NCBI RefSeq assembly: GCF_018734325.1
Contig: NZ_CP073754.1
Coordinates: forward strand, 2,728,001 to 2,792,000
Direction of reading: 5' to 3'
DNA from: Methylomonas paludis
GTDB taxonomy: Bacteria; Pseudomonadota; Gammaproteobacteria; Methylococcales; Methylomonadaceae
Length of the DNA: 64,000 bases
Shown piece after piece: positions 10,305 through 19,833 of this stretch (positions are counted from its first letter, which is position 1; each line of letters starts with the position of its first letter). Made by a program: the position numbers and the translations under genes. The notes beneath the pieces were generated by a model that searched no databases, had not been told where the DNA came from, and was given only the letters and a program-made list of their open reading frames with translations.

Positions 10305-11246
10305 CTAATTGAAGCTATTAATGACCGGATCGATTGGGATTGGGGCTAGCTCACCGCTATCTTCTTGAACCGATATCGGCTGTAATCGACCAGCTTCAGG
10401 AAACAGAATGGCTAAAATTTCGGCTATTTTATCGCGCATATCACGACGTTCAATGATCATGTCGATTGCGCCATGTTCCTGCAAAAATTCGCTACGCTGA
10501 AAACCTTCGGGCAGTTTTTCGCGAACAGTCTGCTCAATAACACGGGGTCCGGCAAAACCGATCAGAGCATCTGGTTCCGCAACATTAAGGTCACCAAGCA
10601 TAGCCAAACTGGCAGACACCCCGCCCATGGTCGGGTCGGTCATATAGGAAATATAGGGGATACCGGCATCGGCCAGGCGCGTTAAAGCCGCACTGGTTTT
10701 GCTCATCTGGAACAGGGAAAACAGGGACTCCTGCATGCGCGCACCACCGCTGGCGGTGAATACCACGAACGGAACCCGAGCTTTCAGACTTTCATTAACG
10801 CCACGAACAAAGCGCTCACCCACGACTGAGCCCATGGAGCCACCCATAAAGCCAAAATCAAACGCAGCGGCCACGATACCCCGACCTTTCAATTTGCCTT
10901 TCATGACCACCAGGGCTTCAGATTCATTGCTTTGCTTCTGGGCAGCAGCCAGTCGATCTTTATAACGCTTGCTATCCTTGAATTTTAAAGGATCGCTGGA
11001 TTTCAGACCGGCTCCAATTTCTACGCGATCGGCGGTATCCAGAAACATATCGAGCCGCGCTCTGGCCGGCAAACGCAAATGATGCTCACATTTGGGGCAG
11101 ACATGGAAATTTTTGACCAGCTCGGCGTTATATAAAATGGCATCGCAACGTGGGCATTTGCTCCACAGGCCTTCTGGTACACTCGTCCGTTTTTGTGATA
11201 CTTCGGTTCTAATGATGGACGGCACTAATTTTTCAAACCAACTCAT
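10305..11246 (-). CDS. accD: Acetyl-CoA carboxylase carboxyltransferase subunit beta
   Basis: Beta subunit of the carboxyltransferase that transfers CO2 from biotin carboxyl carrier protein to acetyl-CoA in fatty acid synthesis. The four-cysteine zinc ribbon is at about residues 32-54 (CPRC...CPKC). The crotonase-like core contains [12 protein letters not shown] and the oxyanion-type Gly-Gly segment [12 protein letters not shown]. At 313 residues it is slightly longer than E. coli AccD, with an acidic C-terminal tail. It lies between trpA and folC. The trpF/accD/folC linkage is common in gammaproteobacteria. Confidence 0.96.
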   Translation of the reverse strand: MSWFEKLVPSIIRTEVSQKRTSVPEGLWSKCPRCDAILYNAELVKNFHVCPKCEHHLRLPARARLDMFLDTADRVEIGAGLKSSDPLKFKDSKRYKDRLAAAQKQSNESEALVVMKGKLKGRGIVAAAFDFGFMGGSMGSVVGERFVRGVNESLKARVPFVVFTASGGARMQESLFSLFQMSKTSAALTRLADAGIPYISYMTDPTMGGVSASLAMLGDLNVAEPDALIGFAGPRVIEQTVREKLPEGFQRSEFLQEHGAIDMIIERRDMRDKIAEILAILFPEAGRLQPISVQEDSGELAPIPIDPVINSFN

Positions 11247-11267
11247 ATGCTCTAACTCTCAGTATGC

Positions 11268-12071
11268 TCAACTATCCATTGCCTGACGCAGGGATTGTAA
11301 TAAGGCGACTATCTCCTTCTTAGCCTGTTCGGGGTCGTGAAGATTTTCTTCAATTTTATTGATCAAGGCACTACCGATCACCACACCATCAGCAACACCG
11401 GCAATTGCTTTAGCACTAGCGGCGTCCTTAACACCAAAGCCGACACCAATAGGTAAATTGGTGTTGGCACGAATCAAATTCAATTTTTGGGCAACATCTT
11501 CGATATTCAGGTGACCGGCACCGGTAACACCTTTGAGTGACACATAATAAAGATAACCGCTGCCGACAGCATCCATTTTACGAATGCGTTCAGCGTCACT
11601 ATTAGGGGCCAGCAGAAAAATCTGGTCTATACCGCGTTCACGCAGCAATTCTACACAGTTTTTAGCTTCTTCCGGCGGTAAATCCACAGTCAACACACCA
11701 TCAACATCGGCACGCTGCGCGGCGTTGGCAAAAGCTTCATAGCCCAACATTTCGATAGGGTTGAGATAGCCCATCAAAACGATAGGAGTATCCTGATCGG
11801 TTTTACGGAATTCTGCCGCCATACTCAGTACTTTACGCAAACCGGTATGTTGCGCCAAGGCACGCTCACTGGCACGCTGTATCACCGGACCATCGGCCAT
11901 AGGATCGGAAAACGGCACACCCAGCTCAATGATGTCAGCCCCTGCCGCCACCAAATCGTGCATCAGTGGCACGGTAAACGCGGGATAAGGGTCACCGGCA
12001 GTAATAAACGGGATCAGGGCTTTACGGCCTTCGATTTTTAACTGAGCGAATTTATTGGCTAAGCGACTCAT
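11268..12071 (-). CDS. trpA: Tryptophan synthase alpha subunit
   Basis: TIM-barrel subunit (267 residues) that cleaves indole-3-glycerol phosphate to indole, which is channelled to TrpB. The catalytic Glu is in [15 protein letters not shown] and the second acid in [13 protein letters not shown]. The phosphate-binding glycines are in VGFGVKD and DGVVIGSAL. Its start overlaps the trpB stop by four bases, so the two subunits are translationally coupled, as expected for a 1:1 complex. Confidence 0.97.
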   Translation of the reverse strand: MSRLANKFAQLKIEGRKALIPFITAGDPYPAFTVPLMHDLVAAGADIIELGVPFSDPMADGPVIQRASERALAQHTGLRKVLSMAAEFRKTDQDTPIVLMGYLNPIEMLGYEAFANAAQRADVDGVLTVDLPPEEAKNCVELLRERGIDQIFLLAPNSDAERIRKMDAVGSGYLYYVSLKGVTGAGHLNIEDVAQKLNLIRANTNLPIGVGFGVKDAASAKAIAGVADGVVIGSALINKIEENLHDPEQAKKEIVALLQSLRQAMDS

Positions 12072-13270
12072 GGCATCATTCCTTCGCGTTGCATGATGGT
12101 GTGCATATCTTTATCACCACGTCCGGACAAATTCACGATAATGTGCTGATCCGGACGCATGGTGGGGGCCAGTTTGCTGGCATAAGCCAAAGCATGACTG
12201 GATTCCAACGCCGGGATGATGCCTTCCAGCTTGGTCAGGGTGTGAAAACCGGCCAGTGCTTCATCATCGGTAATGTTCACATATTGGGCGCGGCCAGTGT
12301 CTTTTAACCAAGCATGTTCCGGGCCGACACCAGGATAGTCAAGTCCGGCGGAAATGGAATGGGTTTCAATAATTTCACCATCATCATCGGCCATCAAATA
12401 GGTGCGATTTCCATGCAGTACACCTGGCCGACCGGCACATAGGGGAGCAGAATGGCGGCCGGTAGCAATACCGTCACCGGCTGCCTCAACTCCATACATT
12501 TTGACATCGGCATCGTCAATAAAAGGATAAAACAAGCCGATGGCATTGGAACCGCCACCAACGCAGGCCACCAAAGCATCCGGCAGTCTGCCGATCTGCT
12601 CCAGACTCTGCTGTTTGGCTTCGCGGCCAATTACGGCTTGAAAGTCGCGAACCATGGCCGGATATGGATGCGGCCCGGCCACTGTACCGATAATATAAAA
12701 AGTGTTGTCGATATTGGTCACCCAATCCCGTAGCGCCTCATTTAAGGCATCTTTCAAGGTTTTCGAACCGGATTCGACCGGTACTACCCTCGCACCCAAC
12801 AATTTCATGCGGTAGACATTTTGGGCCTGGCGAGCTACGTCAACTGCACCCATATAGACTACGCATTCCAGACCCAGTCTGGCAGCAACCGTAGCGGTAG
12901 CCACACCATGCTGACCGGCACCAGTCTCGGCAATAATCCGGGTTTTACCCATGCGCTTGGCCAGCAAAGCCTGACCCACGGTATTATTGACCTTATGGGC
13001 ACCGGTATGATTGAGGTCTTCGCGCTTCAAATGGATTTGCGCACCGCCGAGCACCCGGCTCCAGCGTTGGGCATGATATAACGGTGATGGCCTACCCACA
13101 TAGTGCTTGAGATCAGCGTCCAGTTCGGCAATGAATTCGGGATCGCGTAAATAATGCTGATAGGCCTCATTCAGTTCGGTAATGGCCGGCATCAGCGTTT
13201 CCGCTACAAAGATACCGCCATAAGGGCCGAAATGACCTAATGCATCGGGCATATCGTATTTGTATGTCAT
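12068..13270 (-). CDS. trpB: Tryptophan synthase beta subunit
   Basis: PLP-dependent subunit (400 residues) that condenses indole with serine to give tryptophan. The PLP lysine is in [11 protein letters not shown], the phosphate cradle is [10 protein letters not shown], and the [12 protein letters not shown] segment near the C-terminus is diagnostic for TrpB. It starts six bases after trpF and overlaps trpA, so trpF-trpB-trpA form one transcript. The other trp genes (trpE, G, D, C) are not in this window. Confidence 0.97.
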   Translation of the reverse strand: MTYKYDMPDALGHFGPYGGIFVAETLMPAITELNEAYQHYLRDPEFIAELDADLKHYVGRPSPLYHAQRWSRVLGGAQIHLKREDLNHTGAHKVNNTVGQALLAKRMGKTRIIAETGAGQHGVATATVAARLGLECVVYMGAVDVARQAQNVYRMKLLGARVVPVESGSKTLKDALNEALRDWVTNIDNTFYIIGTVAGPHPYPAMVRDFQAVIGREAKQQSLEQIGRLPDALVACVGGGSNAIGLFYPFIDDADVKMYGVEAAGDGIATGRHSAPLCAGRPGVLHGNRTYLMADDDGEIIETHSISAGLDYPGVGPEHAWLKDTGRAQYVNITDDEALAGFHTLTKLEGIIPALESSHALAYASKLAPTMRPDQHIIVNLSGRGDKDMHTIMQREGMMP

Positions 13271-13276
13271 ATGTTT

Positions 13277-13894
13277 CTATCGTTGATTTGTTATTCTAAT
13301 AAATGCAGCCATTTTTTCCGCATCTTTAATGCCTTTGGCTGCCTCAACACCACTACTGACATCCAGTGCATAGGGGTTTACGACTTGTATGGCCTGAGCC
13401 GCATTATCCGGACTCAAGCCGCCCGCCAGGATCAGCGGCAAACGCCGCCGTTCTGGAATCAAATCCCAATCAAAACTACTGCCGGTACCGCCTTGGACAC
13501 CAGGATGATAAGCATCCAGCAGCATACCGCAAGCATCAGGATATTGCTCTTCAATTTCAGACAGATTAATACCTGTCTGCATCCGGATAGCTTTAATATA
13601 CGGTTTGTCGTAAGCTCGACAAGCCGGTGCCGACTCATCGCCATGAAATTGCAGGCAATCGACATTGACCTGTTCCAGCACGGCACGAATATAAACCGGC
13701 TCGGCGTCAACAAACAAGGCAACCACACTGACAAAAGCGGGCAAAGCTCTGGCAATGCCCACCGCCTGGGTAATTTCCACATGGCGCGGACTAGGTGGAT
13801 AAAACACTAATCCAATGGCATCAACACCCAGTAGCGCCGCAGACACGGCATCGTCAACCCTGGTAAAACCGCACATTTTAACGCGGGTTCGCAT
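13277..13894 (-). CDS. trpF: Phosphoribosylanthranilate isomerase
   Basis: Monofunctional TIM-barrel isomerase (205 residues) that rearranges N-(5-phosphoribosyl)anthranilate in tryptophan synthesis. The catalytic Cys is in VKMCGFTR and the general-acid Asp in SFDWDLIP. ILAGGLSPDNA and DVSSGVE are the phosphate-binding segments. I chose the ATG at 13894 because GAGG lies six bases upstream; an in-frame ATG at 13906 overlaps that ribosome site and would add MRQI. It is the first gene of the long minus-strand biosynthetic block. Confidence 0.95.
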   Translation of the reverse strand: MRTRVKMCGFTRVDDAVSAALLGVDAIGLVFYPPSPRHVEITQAVGIARALPAFVSVVALFVDAEPVYIRAVLEQVNVDCLQFHGDESAPACRAYDKPYIKAIRMQTGINLSEIEEQYPDACGMLLDAYHPGVQGGTGSSFDWDLIPERRRLPLILAGGLSPDNAAQAIQVVNPYALDVSSGVEAAKGIKDAEKMAAFIRITNQR

Positions 13895-13921
13895 AATTTG
13901 CCTCATAAAAATTGGCCGGGT

Positions 13922-13930
13922 AGGATAACA
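13922..13930 (-). promoter_or_regulatory. Possible extended -10 element for the trpF operon
   Basis: Read on the minus strand this is TGTTATCCT, an extended -10 (TG-N-TATCCT) about 28 bases before the trpF start and just beyond the upstream gene's terminator. No convincing -35 is seen. Position supports it more than sequence does. Confidence 0.3.
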
Positions 13931-13957
13931 CAGCCATTACCTGAATCATCAGCACCA

Positions 13958-13986
13958 ATAAAAAAGGCTGAAGTAACTTCAGCCTT
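13958..13986 (-). terminator. Intrinsic terminator of the DUF2231 gene
   Basis: AAGGCTGAAGT (13964-13974) and ACTTCAGCCTT (13976-13986) are perfect inverted repeats. Transcribed on the minus strand, the stem runs straight into TTTTTT. It lies between the DUF2231 stop and trpF, so it separates the two transcription units. Confidence 0.85.
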
Positions 13987-14017
13987 GGCTCGAATTAACT
14001 TAGCAACACCACGGACA

Positions 14018-14650
14018 TCAATGGGTGTGATGATGCTCGTCGCCGATTTCATTTGGAGGGGATTCGGCGGCAGCACCCACAGAAACGCCATAATGGTAAA
14101 CCATCAATCCACCTAAATCGGCAGTAAAGATTAATAGCAGACTTAACAGACCGGCCACCAATACATGGAAATAATTGGCCACCCCATTGCTACCGACTCC
14201 AAAAATCAGCCGCCAGGCCGATAACAGACCAGCCAATATCAGTACACTGACACCGAGATGCTCATGATTTTCCATGATTTCATGCACGGCCTCATTGTGT
14301 ACAACCGTTTCTGCCGCCTGAAATCCAGCCGCCACGGTCATACCGGCTAATAGCGTGCCCAGATATAACAAGCCACTGGCCACGACCCGCCAACTACTTA
14401 ATCCTGCCAATAATCCAATTAAATCGATAACAAAAAAGCTGCTTAGCAGCGCAATGGGGAAATGCACAAATAGCGGATGAATGTTTTGCAGCGTAAAAAC
14501 ACCCGGCAAGAGAAAGCGCACCCATTCCACAGGGCTTAATCCAGCCAGAGTTTCGAGACTGGAAAGAAAACCTTCCAGCAAATTCAATATGCTGCCAAGC
14601 TCACTGCCACTATGCTCGGCAATCTGCAAGCCGCTATTTAACTCGAACAT
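14018..14650 (-). CDS. DUF2231 family membrane protein
   Basis: Predicted inner-membrane protein of 210 residues with four main hydrophobic helices. The LQNIHPLFVHFPIAL segment is the hallmark of DUF2231. Several membrane-edge histidines (HPLFVHFP, HNEAVHE, NHEHLG) could ligate haem or metal, but that is inference. The C-terminus is a histidine-rich tail (DEHHHTH). The start is supported by GGAGG a few bases upstream. The function of the family is not established. It is followed by a clear intrinsic terminator and preceded by apbE on the same strand. Confidence 0.72.
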   Translation of the reverse strand: MFELNSGLQIAEHSGSELGSILNLLEGFLSSLETLAGLSPVEWVRFLLPGVFTLQNIHPLFVHFPIALLSSFFVIDLIGLLAGLSSWRVVASGLLYLGTLLAGMTVAAGFQAAETVVHNEAVHEIMENHEHLGVSVLILAGLLSAWRLIFGVGSNGVANYFHVLVAGLLSLLLIFTADLGGLMVYHYGVSVGAAAESPPNEIGDEHHHTH

Positions 14651-14690
14651 AATCTCCCTCCGCGGACTTTTGCGCCGATACTATCACAAA

Positions 14691-15710
14691 TCACTGTACC
14701 TCCAGATTATTTGCCACTCTGAGCGCATCGCTTTGGGTCTCCAATAATTCACTATCCTGTTGGCGAATAAAAATCGCATTGATTTTCTCAGCATTGGCCA
14801 ACATCAGGCCATCAGTCTGGCCTAAACACAGCAACGTGGTTGACCAAGCATCGGCTACCGCCGGATTTTCATGAAATACGGTAACAGCCACCAAGTTATG
14901 ACTGACCGGGCGACCGGTGCGGGCATCAAGAATATGACTATAACGCTGACCGTTAGAATCGAAATAATGCCGATACGTACCGGAAGTCATAACTGACATC
15001 GGCGCGTCTTTAGGCATAGAAACAATTTTATGGATGCTACGTTCGCCGGCCAAAGGTTTCTCTACAGCAATACGCCAGCCTTGTCCATCCGGTCTATGAC
15101 CATTGGTTTTGAGTTCGCCGCCGATCTCCACCATATAATTACCGACGCCGTGCTGCTCCATGATTTCACTGACTTTACCGACAGTATAGCCCTGAGCAAT
15201 CGCCGAAACATCAACGCGAATATTAGGTTGGGTTTTCAACATATGAGTGTCGTCTATGACTTCCAATTTGTTCATACCGACTAGTTCTAAACCCTGCTTA
15301 ATGGCATCTGCACTTGGTACGGTCAAGGTATCACCGAGAAAACCCCACATTTCAAACAGCGGTTTAATGGTTAAATCGAAACAGCCCTGACTAAGAATAT
15401 AGACATTTTGGGCGATGCGCACCAGGGCAATAATATCGGAACCGACTTCCTGGCTGACAGTGGATGTACTGGCATTAAAGGTTTCGATCACCGAATCGGG
15501 CCGATAATTCGACAATGTTTTATCAATATTGTCCAAACTGGTTTTGATATCAGCTTCAAGTGCAACACCATCCACAGATGTTGGTGACCAGTAACTAATA
15601 TGATAAGTCGTGCCTTGAGCAAAACCTTCAATTTTCTGCAACTGAGGTGCATCTGCAGTACAGGCTACCAATAGTAATACAGATAACAGTAAGACGGCTC
15701 TGCCCCACAT
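14691..15710 (-). CDS. apbE: FAD:protein FMN transferase (ApbE), lipoprotein
   Basis: Periplasm-facing lipoprotein that covalently attaches FMN from FAD to threonines of target proteins such as NqrB/NqrC and RnfG. A signal peptide ends in the lipobox LLVAC. The body shows FAQGTTYHISYW, SNYRPDSVIETFN and the Mg2+-binding DARTGRPVSHN segment, all typical of ApbE. I chose ATG 15710 because GGGAG is nine bases upstream. The in-frame ATG at 15719 directly abuts that site and would add MKS. No Nqr or Rnf genes lie in the window, so the target is unknown. Confidence 0.9.
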   Translation of the reverse strand: MWGRAVLLLSVLLLVACTADAPQLQKIEGFAQGTTYHISYWSPTSVDGVALEADIKTSLDNIDKTLSNYRPDSVIETFNASTSTVSQEVGSDIIALVRIAQNVYILSQGCFDLTIKPLFEMWGFLGDTLTVPSADAIKQGLELVGMNKLEVIDDTHMLKTQPNIRVDVSAIAQGYTVGKVSEIMEQHGVGNYMVEIGGELKTNGHRPDGQGWRIAVEKPLAGERSIHKIVSMPKDAPMSVMTSGTYRHYFDSNGQRYSHILDARTGRPVSHNLVAVTVFHENPAVADAWSTTLLCLGQTDGLMLANAEKINAIFIRQQDSELLETQSDALRVANNLEVQ

Positions 15711-15734
15711 GCTTTTCATCTCCCAAGACTGTGA

Positions 15735-16313
15735 TTATTTACGTAATAAGGCTGAAATCGCCTTGAAATCGGCATGGCCGGCATCACCCAACCATTCAAA
15801 CAGCACCGATTCATGATTAATAATAGTAGCACCATGTTGCTGAATTCGCTGTAACGCATTTGTTTTGTGCGCGAACTGGCGTGAACATACGGCATCCTCT
15901 ACCACATACACCTGATATCCCCGCTGTAACAGAGCCAGAGCGGTTTGCAGCACACAGACATGCGCCTCCTGACCAATCAATAACACTTGACTACGCCGAC
16001 TGCTTTCCAAAGTCTGATTAAATTCGTCAACGGCACAGCAGGAAAACCCGGTTTTGGCATACACCGGGCTGGCTGCCGGCAATTGTGCCAAAATTTCGGC
16101 ACTGGTTGGCCCCAGGCCACGCGGATATTGTTCGGTTACCAAAACCGGAATGCCAAGCATACCAGCAGCGGTTAGCAGCCGGCAGCTATTGGCGCTGACC
16201 AATTGCGCCTCTTCTACAGGCATGGCCGCGCTGAGCCGGGCTTGCAGGTCAACGACAACCAACACACTGTTGGCCGGATTAAGTAAATTAGGGTGAATCA
16301 TTGGATCAGCCAT
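15735..16313 (-). CDS. Isochorismatase-family cysteine hydrolase
   Basis: Small soluble hydrolase of the isochorismatase/nicotinamidase superfamily (192 residues). The expected triad is visible: Asp in VVVDLQARL (about residue 22), Lys in [10 protein letters not shown], and the nucleophilic Cys in [12 protein letters not shown]. It is close to the YcaC-like and unassigned members of the family; the substrate cannot be read from sequence. Its start overlaps the end of smpB by eight bases, so it is co-transcribed with smpB. The pairing looks incidental rather than functional. Confidence 0.82.
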   Translation of the reverse strand: MADPMIHPNLLNPANSVLVVVDLQARLSAAMPVEEAQLVSANSCRLLTAAGMLGIPVLVTEQYPRGLGPTSAEILAQLPAASPVYAKTGFSCCAVDEFNQTLESSRRSQVLLIGQEAHVCVLQTALALLQRGYQVYVVEDAVCSRQFAHKTNALQRIQQHGATIINHESVLFEWLGDAGHADFKAISALLRK

Positions 16314-16791
16314 GTTTCATGATGCGGGCTTTATCGCGCTGCCAATCCTTCTCCTTGGCTGCAGCACGTTTGTCGTGGAGTTTTTTACCTTTGGCCAGGC
16401 CGATTTTTAACTTGGCACGGCCTTTGATCCAGTATAAGGATAAGGGAATCAGGGTATAGCCTTTGCGCTCGACTGAGCCTATCAGACGATTCAGCTCGCG
16501 GCGGTGCAGCAATAATTTTTTGCGGCGCACCGCTTCCGGATTGACATGCGTTGAGGCCGACAACAGCGCCGAGACATGGGCGCCGCACAACCAGGCTTCG
16601 CCGCGGCGAATTTCTACATAACTTTCCTTAAGCTGCACCCGGCCATCACGCATACTTTTCACTTCCCAACCTTCCAGTACTAAACCCGCCTCGAATTGTT
16701 CTTCGATATAATATTCGTGAGTGGCCTGCCGATTGACCGCGATAGTATTGTCGGTTTGCTTACCGTCCTTTTTGGATTTTTTAGCTGCCAT
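16306..16791 (-). CDS. smpB: SsrA-binding protein SmpB
   Basis: RNA-binding partner of tmRNA in trans-translation, rescuing stalled ribosomes (161 residues). The OB-fold core shows [20 protein letters not shown] and [13 protein letters not shown], and the basic C-terminal tail ([12 protein letters not shown]) that mimics mRNA is intact. No tmRNA gene is seen nearby. In many gammaproteobacteria smpB is divergent from ratA-rnfH. Here a transporter gene lies between them, leaving the arrangement otherwise intact. Confidence 0.96.
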   Translation of the reverse strand: MAAKKSKKDGKQTDNTIAVNRQATHEYYIEEQFEAGLVLEGWEVKSMRDGRVQLKESYVEIRRGEAWLCGAHVSALLSASTHVNPEAVRRKKLLLHRRELNRLIGSVERKGYTLIPLSLYWIKGRAKLKIGLAKGKKLHDKRAAAKEKDWQRDKARIMKHG

Positions 16792-17037
16792 AATATTAAA
16801 ACATGTTGCCGATCAAATTATTCTGCCCTACTGTACCCAGGGGTGTTGCGCTGCCGCCAGCCTTGTCCAGCCTGAGCCGGTATGCCGCAAACATCAGTAC
16901 CCCGCTGATTCATTTTGCCTGAATTTAGCTCTGCGTAAGCCTAGGTATGGATATTTTCACTGACTGGAAACTGTATTTTTGTTATTTTACCCAAATAACT
17001 GCCCAGACAACGATATAAAAACAACTTAGGCGAGCAA

Positions 17038-18399
17038 ATGACAGACAAACCCCAATCACCTCACAGCGAATGGTCTTCGCGATTTGCCTTTATCCTGGCT
17101 GCCACCGGTTCAGCAGTGGGTTTGGGTAATATTTGGAAATTTCCTTACATTACCGGCCAAAACGGAGGCGGGGCATTTGTACTGATTTACTTGCTGTGCG
17201 TACTTGGTTTAGGCATCCCTATCATGATTGCCGAGATTATGATAGGGCGGCGCGGTAGACACAACCCCATTAACACACTGCAAGCCTTGAGCGCAGAAGC
17301 AGGCGCTGATCCACGCTGGGTGTATCTGGGCCGGATGGGCATTGCCGCCGGTTTTTTGATTCTGGCTTACTACAGTGTGATTGCCGGCTGGGCGCTTGAT
17401 TATATCGTCAAGGCTTTTTTCGGCCAATTCTTCCATGCCGATGCCACTGAGATTAACCAGCAGTTTCAAGCCCTGATGAATAGCCCGTTTCAGCAAATTG
17501 TTTGGCACAGCCTGTTCATGGTCTTAACGATGGCAGTGGTGGTGCGCGGCGTAAAAGCCGGTCTGGAACAAGCCGTGCGCTTTCTGATGCCGGCACTGTT
17601 TTTTCTGCTGTTGATTTTAGTGGCTTATGCCATGGGTTCCGGCGCCTATCAACAAGGCATCCATTTCTTGTTCAGCCCGGATTTCAGCAAAATAAACGCT
17701 GACGCGGTATTAACCGCCATGGGCCATGCCTTTTTTACTCTAAGCCTGGGTATGGGTTCAATTATGGTTTACGGCTCGTATTTACCCGGCAAAGTTTCCA
17801 TTGCCAAAACTACTTTATATATTGCCGGCGCCGATACCATCGTGGCCTTACTGGCCGGGATAGCCATTTTTCCGCTGGTGTTTGCCAATCATCTGGAAGC
17901 CGCCAGCGGCCCCGGCCTGATCTTTCAAACTTTGCCGCTGGCTTTCGGCAGCATGACCGGTGGCTGGCTGTTTGGCATTTTGTTTTTTGTGCTGCTGTTT
18001 TTTGCTGCGCTGACTTCTTCAATATCTCTGATCGAACCGGCGGTGGTGTGGCTGGTGGAAAACCGGGACATGGATCGCCAAAAAGCCTGTATCTGGTCCG
18101 GCGCGGCCTGCTGGCTACTGGGTGTGGCCGTGGTATTTTCATTTAACATCTGGTCGGAACACACCTTATTCGGCAAAAATCTATTCGAATTGCTGGATTA
18201 TTTAACCGCCAACCTGATGCTGCCTTTGGGCGGACTGGGTATTGCAGTGTTTGCCGGCTGGGTAATGTCCAACGCCATTACCGCTCAGGAATTGGAGCTA
18301 CCGCAACGTTTTTACCAAATCTGGCTGTTTTTTATCAAATATATAGCCCCCCCGGCGGTATTTTTTGTGTTTTTGCATGTACTGGGAGTATTGGGATGA
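17038..18399 (+). CDS. Sodium-dependent transporter (NSS/SNF family)
   Basis: Inner-membrane secondary transporter of 453 residues with about 11-12 transmembrane helices. The first helix carries the family signature FILAATGSAVGLGNIWKFPY, the unwound sodium/substrate site of LeuT-fold transporters, followed by NGGGAFVLIYL. Family members import amino acids or related amines with Na+; the substrate here is unknown. Its stop overlaps the ratA start as ATGA, so ratA expression is probably coupled to it, an uncommon insertion into the smpB/ratA neighbourhood. Confidence 0.9.
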   Translation: MTDKPQSPHSEWSSRFAFILAATGSAVGLGNIWKFPYITGQNGGGAFVLIYLLCVLGLGIPIMIAEIMIGRRGRHNPINTLQALSAEAGADPRWVYLGRMGIAAGFLILAYYSVIAGWALDYIVKAFFGQFFHADATEINQQFQALMNSPFQQIVWHSLFMVLTMAVVVRGVKAGLEQAVRFLMPALFFLLLILVAYAMGSGAYQQGIHFLFSPDFSKINADAVLTAMGHAFFTLSLGMGSIMVYGSYLPGKVSIAKTTLYIAGADTIVALLAGIAIFPLVFANHLEAASGPGLIFQTLPLAFGSMTGGWLFGILFFVLLFFAALTSSISLIEPAVVWLVENRDMDRQKACIWSGAACWLLGVAVVFSFNIWSEHTLFGKNLFELLDYLTANLMLPLGGLGIAVFAGWVMSNAITAQELELPQRFYQIWLFFIKYIAPPAVFFVFLHVLGVLG

Positions 18400-18830
18400 T
18401 GACACTGGTACAAAAAAGTGCCCTGGTCAAATACTCGGCCAAGCAGATGTTTGATCTGGTGGATGATATTGACTCCTATCCGCAGTTTCTGCCTTGGTGC
18501 AGCGGCAGCCGAGTGTTGCAACGTAGCGATGATATTGTCGACGGGGAAATCCAGATTGCCAAAGCCGGTTTTCACAAATCATTTGTTACCCGCAATCGTT
18601 TGGAGAAGTACAGCAAAATTCATTTAAGCCTGCTGGATGGGCCATTTTCTTCACTGGAAGGTGCCTGGAGTTTTTTGCCCTTGCGGGAAGATGCCAGTAA
18701 AATTTCTCTGGATCTGGAATTTGAAATTTCTGGCAAATTTGCCAATCTGGCATTTGGGCCGGTGTTTAATCAGATTTGTAATACCATGGTCAGCTCGTTT
18801 ACTCAGCGTGCCAAAGTAATTTATGGTTGA
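18396..18830 (+). CDS. ratA: RatA-like START-domain protein
   Basis: Soluble 144-residue START/SRPBCC-fold protein. The opening VKYSAKQMFDLVDDIDSYPQ and PWCSGSRVL match the RatA/YfjG group and the related Coq10 proteins. In E. coli RatA was reported to bind the 50S subunit and block subunit joining; Coq10-like quinone binding is an alternative role, and the sequence does not decide. Overlaps are four bases with the transporter upstream and eight with rnfH downstream, so the three genes form one transcript. Confidence 0.9.
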   Translation: MMTLVQKSALVKYSAKQMFDLVDDIDSYPQFLPWCSGSRVLQRSDDIVDGEIQIAKAGFHKSFVTRNRLEKYSKIHLSLLDGPFSSLEGAWSFLPLREDASKISLDLEFEISGKFANLAFGPVFNQICNTMVSSFTQRAKVIYG

Positions 18831-19101
18831 GTTGATCAATATTGAAGTGGCCTATGCCGAACCAGAGCGTCAGGCGCTATTGGCTGTGCAAGTGCCGGTT
18901 CAATCCACACTGGCTCAGGGCATTGCCGCCTCCGGAATTTTGCAACTGTTTCCGCAGCTTGATCTAAATCAGCACAAAACCGGAATTTTCAGTCAGTTGT
19001 GCGGTCTGGATACCATAGTTAATGCCGGGGATCGGGTGGAAATTTACCGACCTTTGGCCCAAGATCCAATGGCAGCCAGACGCAGCCGATTACGAAAATA
19101 G
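18823..19101 (+). CDS. rnfH: RnfH family ubiquitin-like protein
   Basis: Small 92-residue protein of the RnfH (UPF0125, formerly RatB) family with a beta-grasp, ubiquitin-like fold. Visible family features are VELINIEVAYAEPERQ at the start, GIFSQL in the middle and the C-terminal GDRVEIYRPLAQDPMAARR. The function is unknown; in E. coli it sits beside ratA as here. It overlaps ratA by eight bases. Confidence 0.92.
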   Translation: MVELINIEVAYAEPERQALLAVQVPVQSTLAQGIAASGILQLFPQLDLNQHKTGIFSQLCGLDTIVNAGDRVEIYRPLAQDPMAARRSRLRK

Positions 19102-19152
19102 ACGGGCATTCTTTGCATAGATGGTTGCCGTTTTGGCAAAAAAGGCCTAGCG

Positions 19153-19833
19153 ATGGCAAGCACTAAGCCCCACCCTTTTGCCGAAGCCGTTATTAATCAG
19201 TACAGCATTTTTATGAGTACCACACGAGACATGAGTAACAATATCAGCATCAAGCGCCTGAGCGGTGCAGCCCTTATCGATTACATACCGGAACTGGCGC
19301 GGTTGCGTATTTTGGTGTTCCGCGATTTTCCGTATCTGTACGATGGCGATATCGAATATGAAAAAAAATATCTGCAAACTTATATCAACTGCCCGGAGAG
19401 TGTGATTGTGCTGGCGTTTGACGGCGACAAAATCGTCGGTGCTTCCACAGCTATTCCATTGAAATATGAAACCGATGAAGTGAAGCAGCCTTTTGTCGAA
19501 CACGGCTACGATCCCGAGCAGGTGTTTTATTGCGGGGAGTCGGTACTGGATAAAAATTATCGCGGCCTGGGCATAGGGGTAAAATTTTTTGAACAGCGTG
19601 AAGCTCATGCTGCCGATCTGGGCGGGTTCAAGCATATTACCTTTTGCTGTGTGGAACGCTCAGTGGATCATCCGCGCCGGCCAGCCGATTATGTACCTTT
19701 AGACACCTTCTGGAATAAACGCGGTTATGTCAAACATCCGGAACTGAAAACCACTTATACCTGGAAAGACCTGGATGACAGTATCGAAACACCAAAACCA
19801 ATGACATTTTGGCTGAGGGAAGATCATGCCTAA
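19153..19833 (+). CDS. GNAT-family N-acetyltransferase
   Basis: Acetyltransferase-like protein (226 residues). The acetyl-CoA pyrophosphate loop appears as YRGLGIGVKFFEQRE (about residues 136-150), preceded by the beta-4 strand GESVLDKN. The acetyl acceptor is unknown. Internal ATGs at 19213 and 19231 are alternative starts, since the first 20 or so residues do not look like GNAT fold. The next gene, a nitrilase-family hydrolase, overlaps by eight bases. In other bacteria (for example Bacillus YhcX) the two domains are fused, so these two products probably act together. Confidence 0.82.
   Translation: MASTKPHPFAEAVINQYSIFMSTTRDMSNNISIKRLSGAALIDYIPELARLRILVFRDFPYLYDGDIEYEKKYLQTYINCPESVIVLAFDGDKIVGASTAIPLKYETDEVKQPFVEHGYDPEQVFYCGESVLDKNYRGLGIGVKFFEQREAHAADLGGFKHITFCCVERSVDHPRRPADYVPLDTFWNKRGYVKHPELKTTYTWKDLDDSIETPKPMTFWLREDHA

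Noticed and set aside
19120..19145. Terminator after rnfH (TTGCC-GTTTT-GGCAA)
   Set aside because: The hairpin is followed by A residues on the plus strand, not T, and on the minus strand the T run precedes the stem.
19147..19635. 162-codon minus-strand frame opposite the GNAT gene
   Set aside because: The plus-strand gene has clear GNAT motifs and coupling to the next gene; the antisense product shows none.
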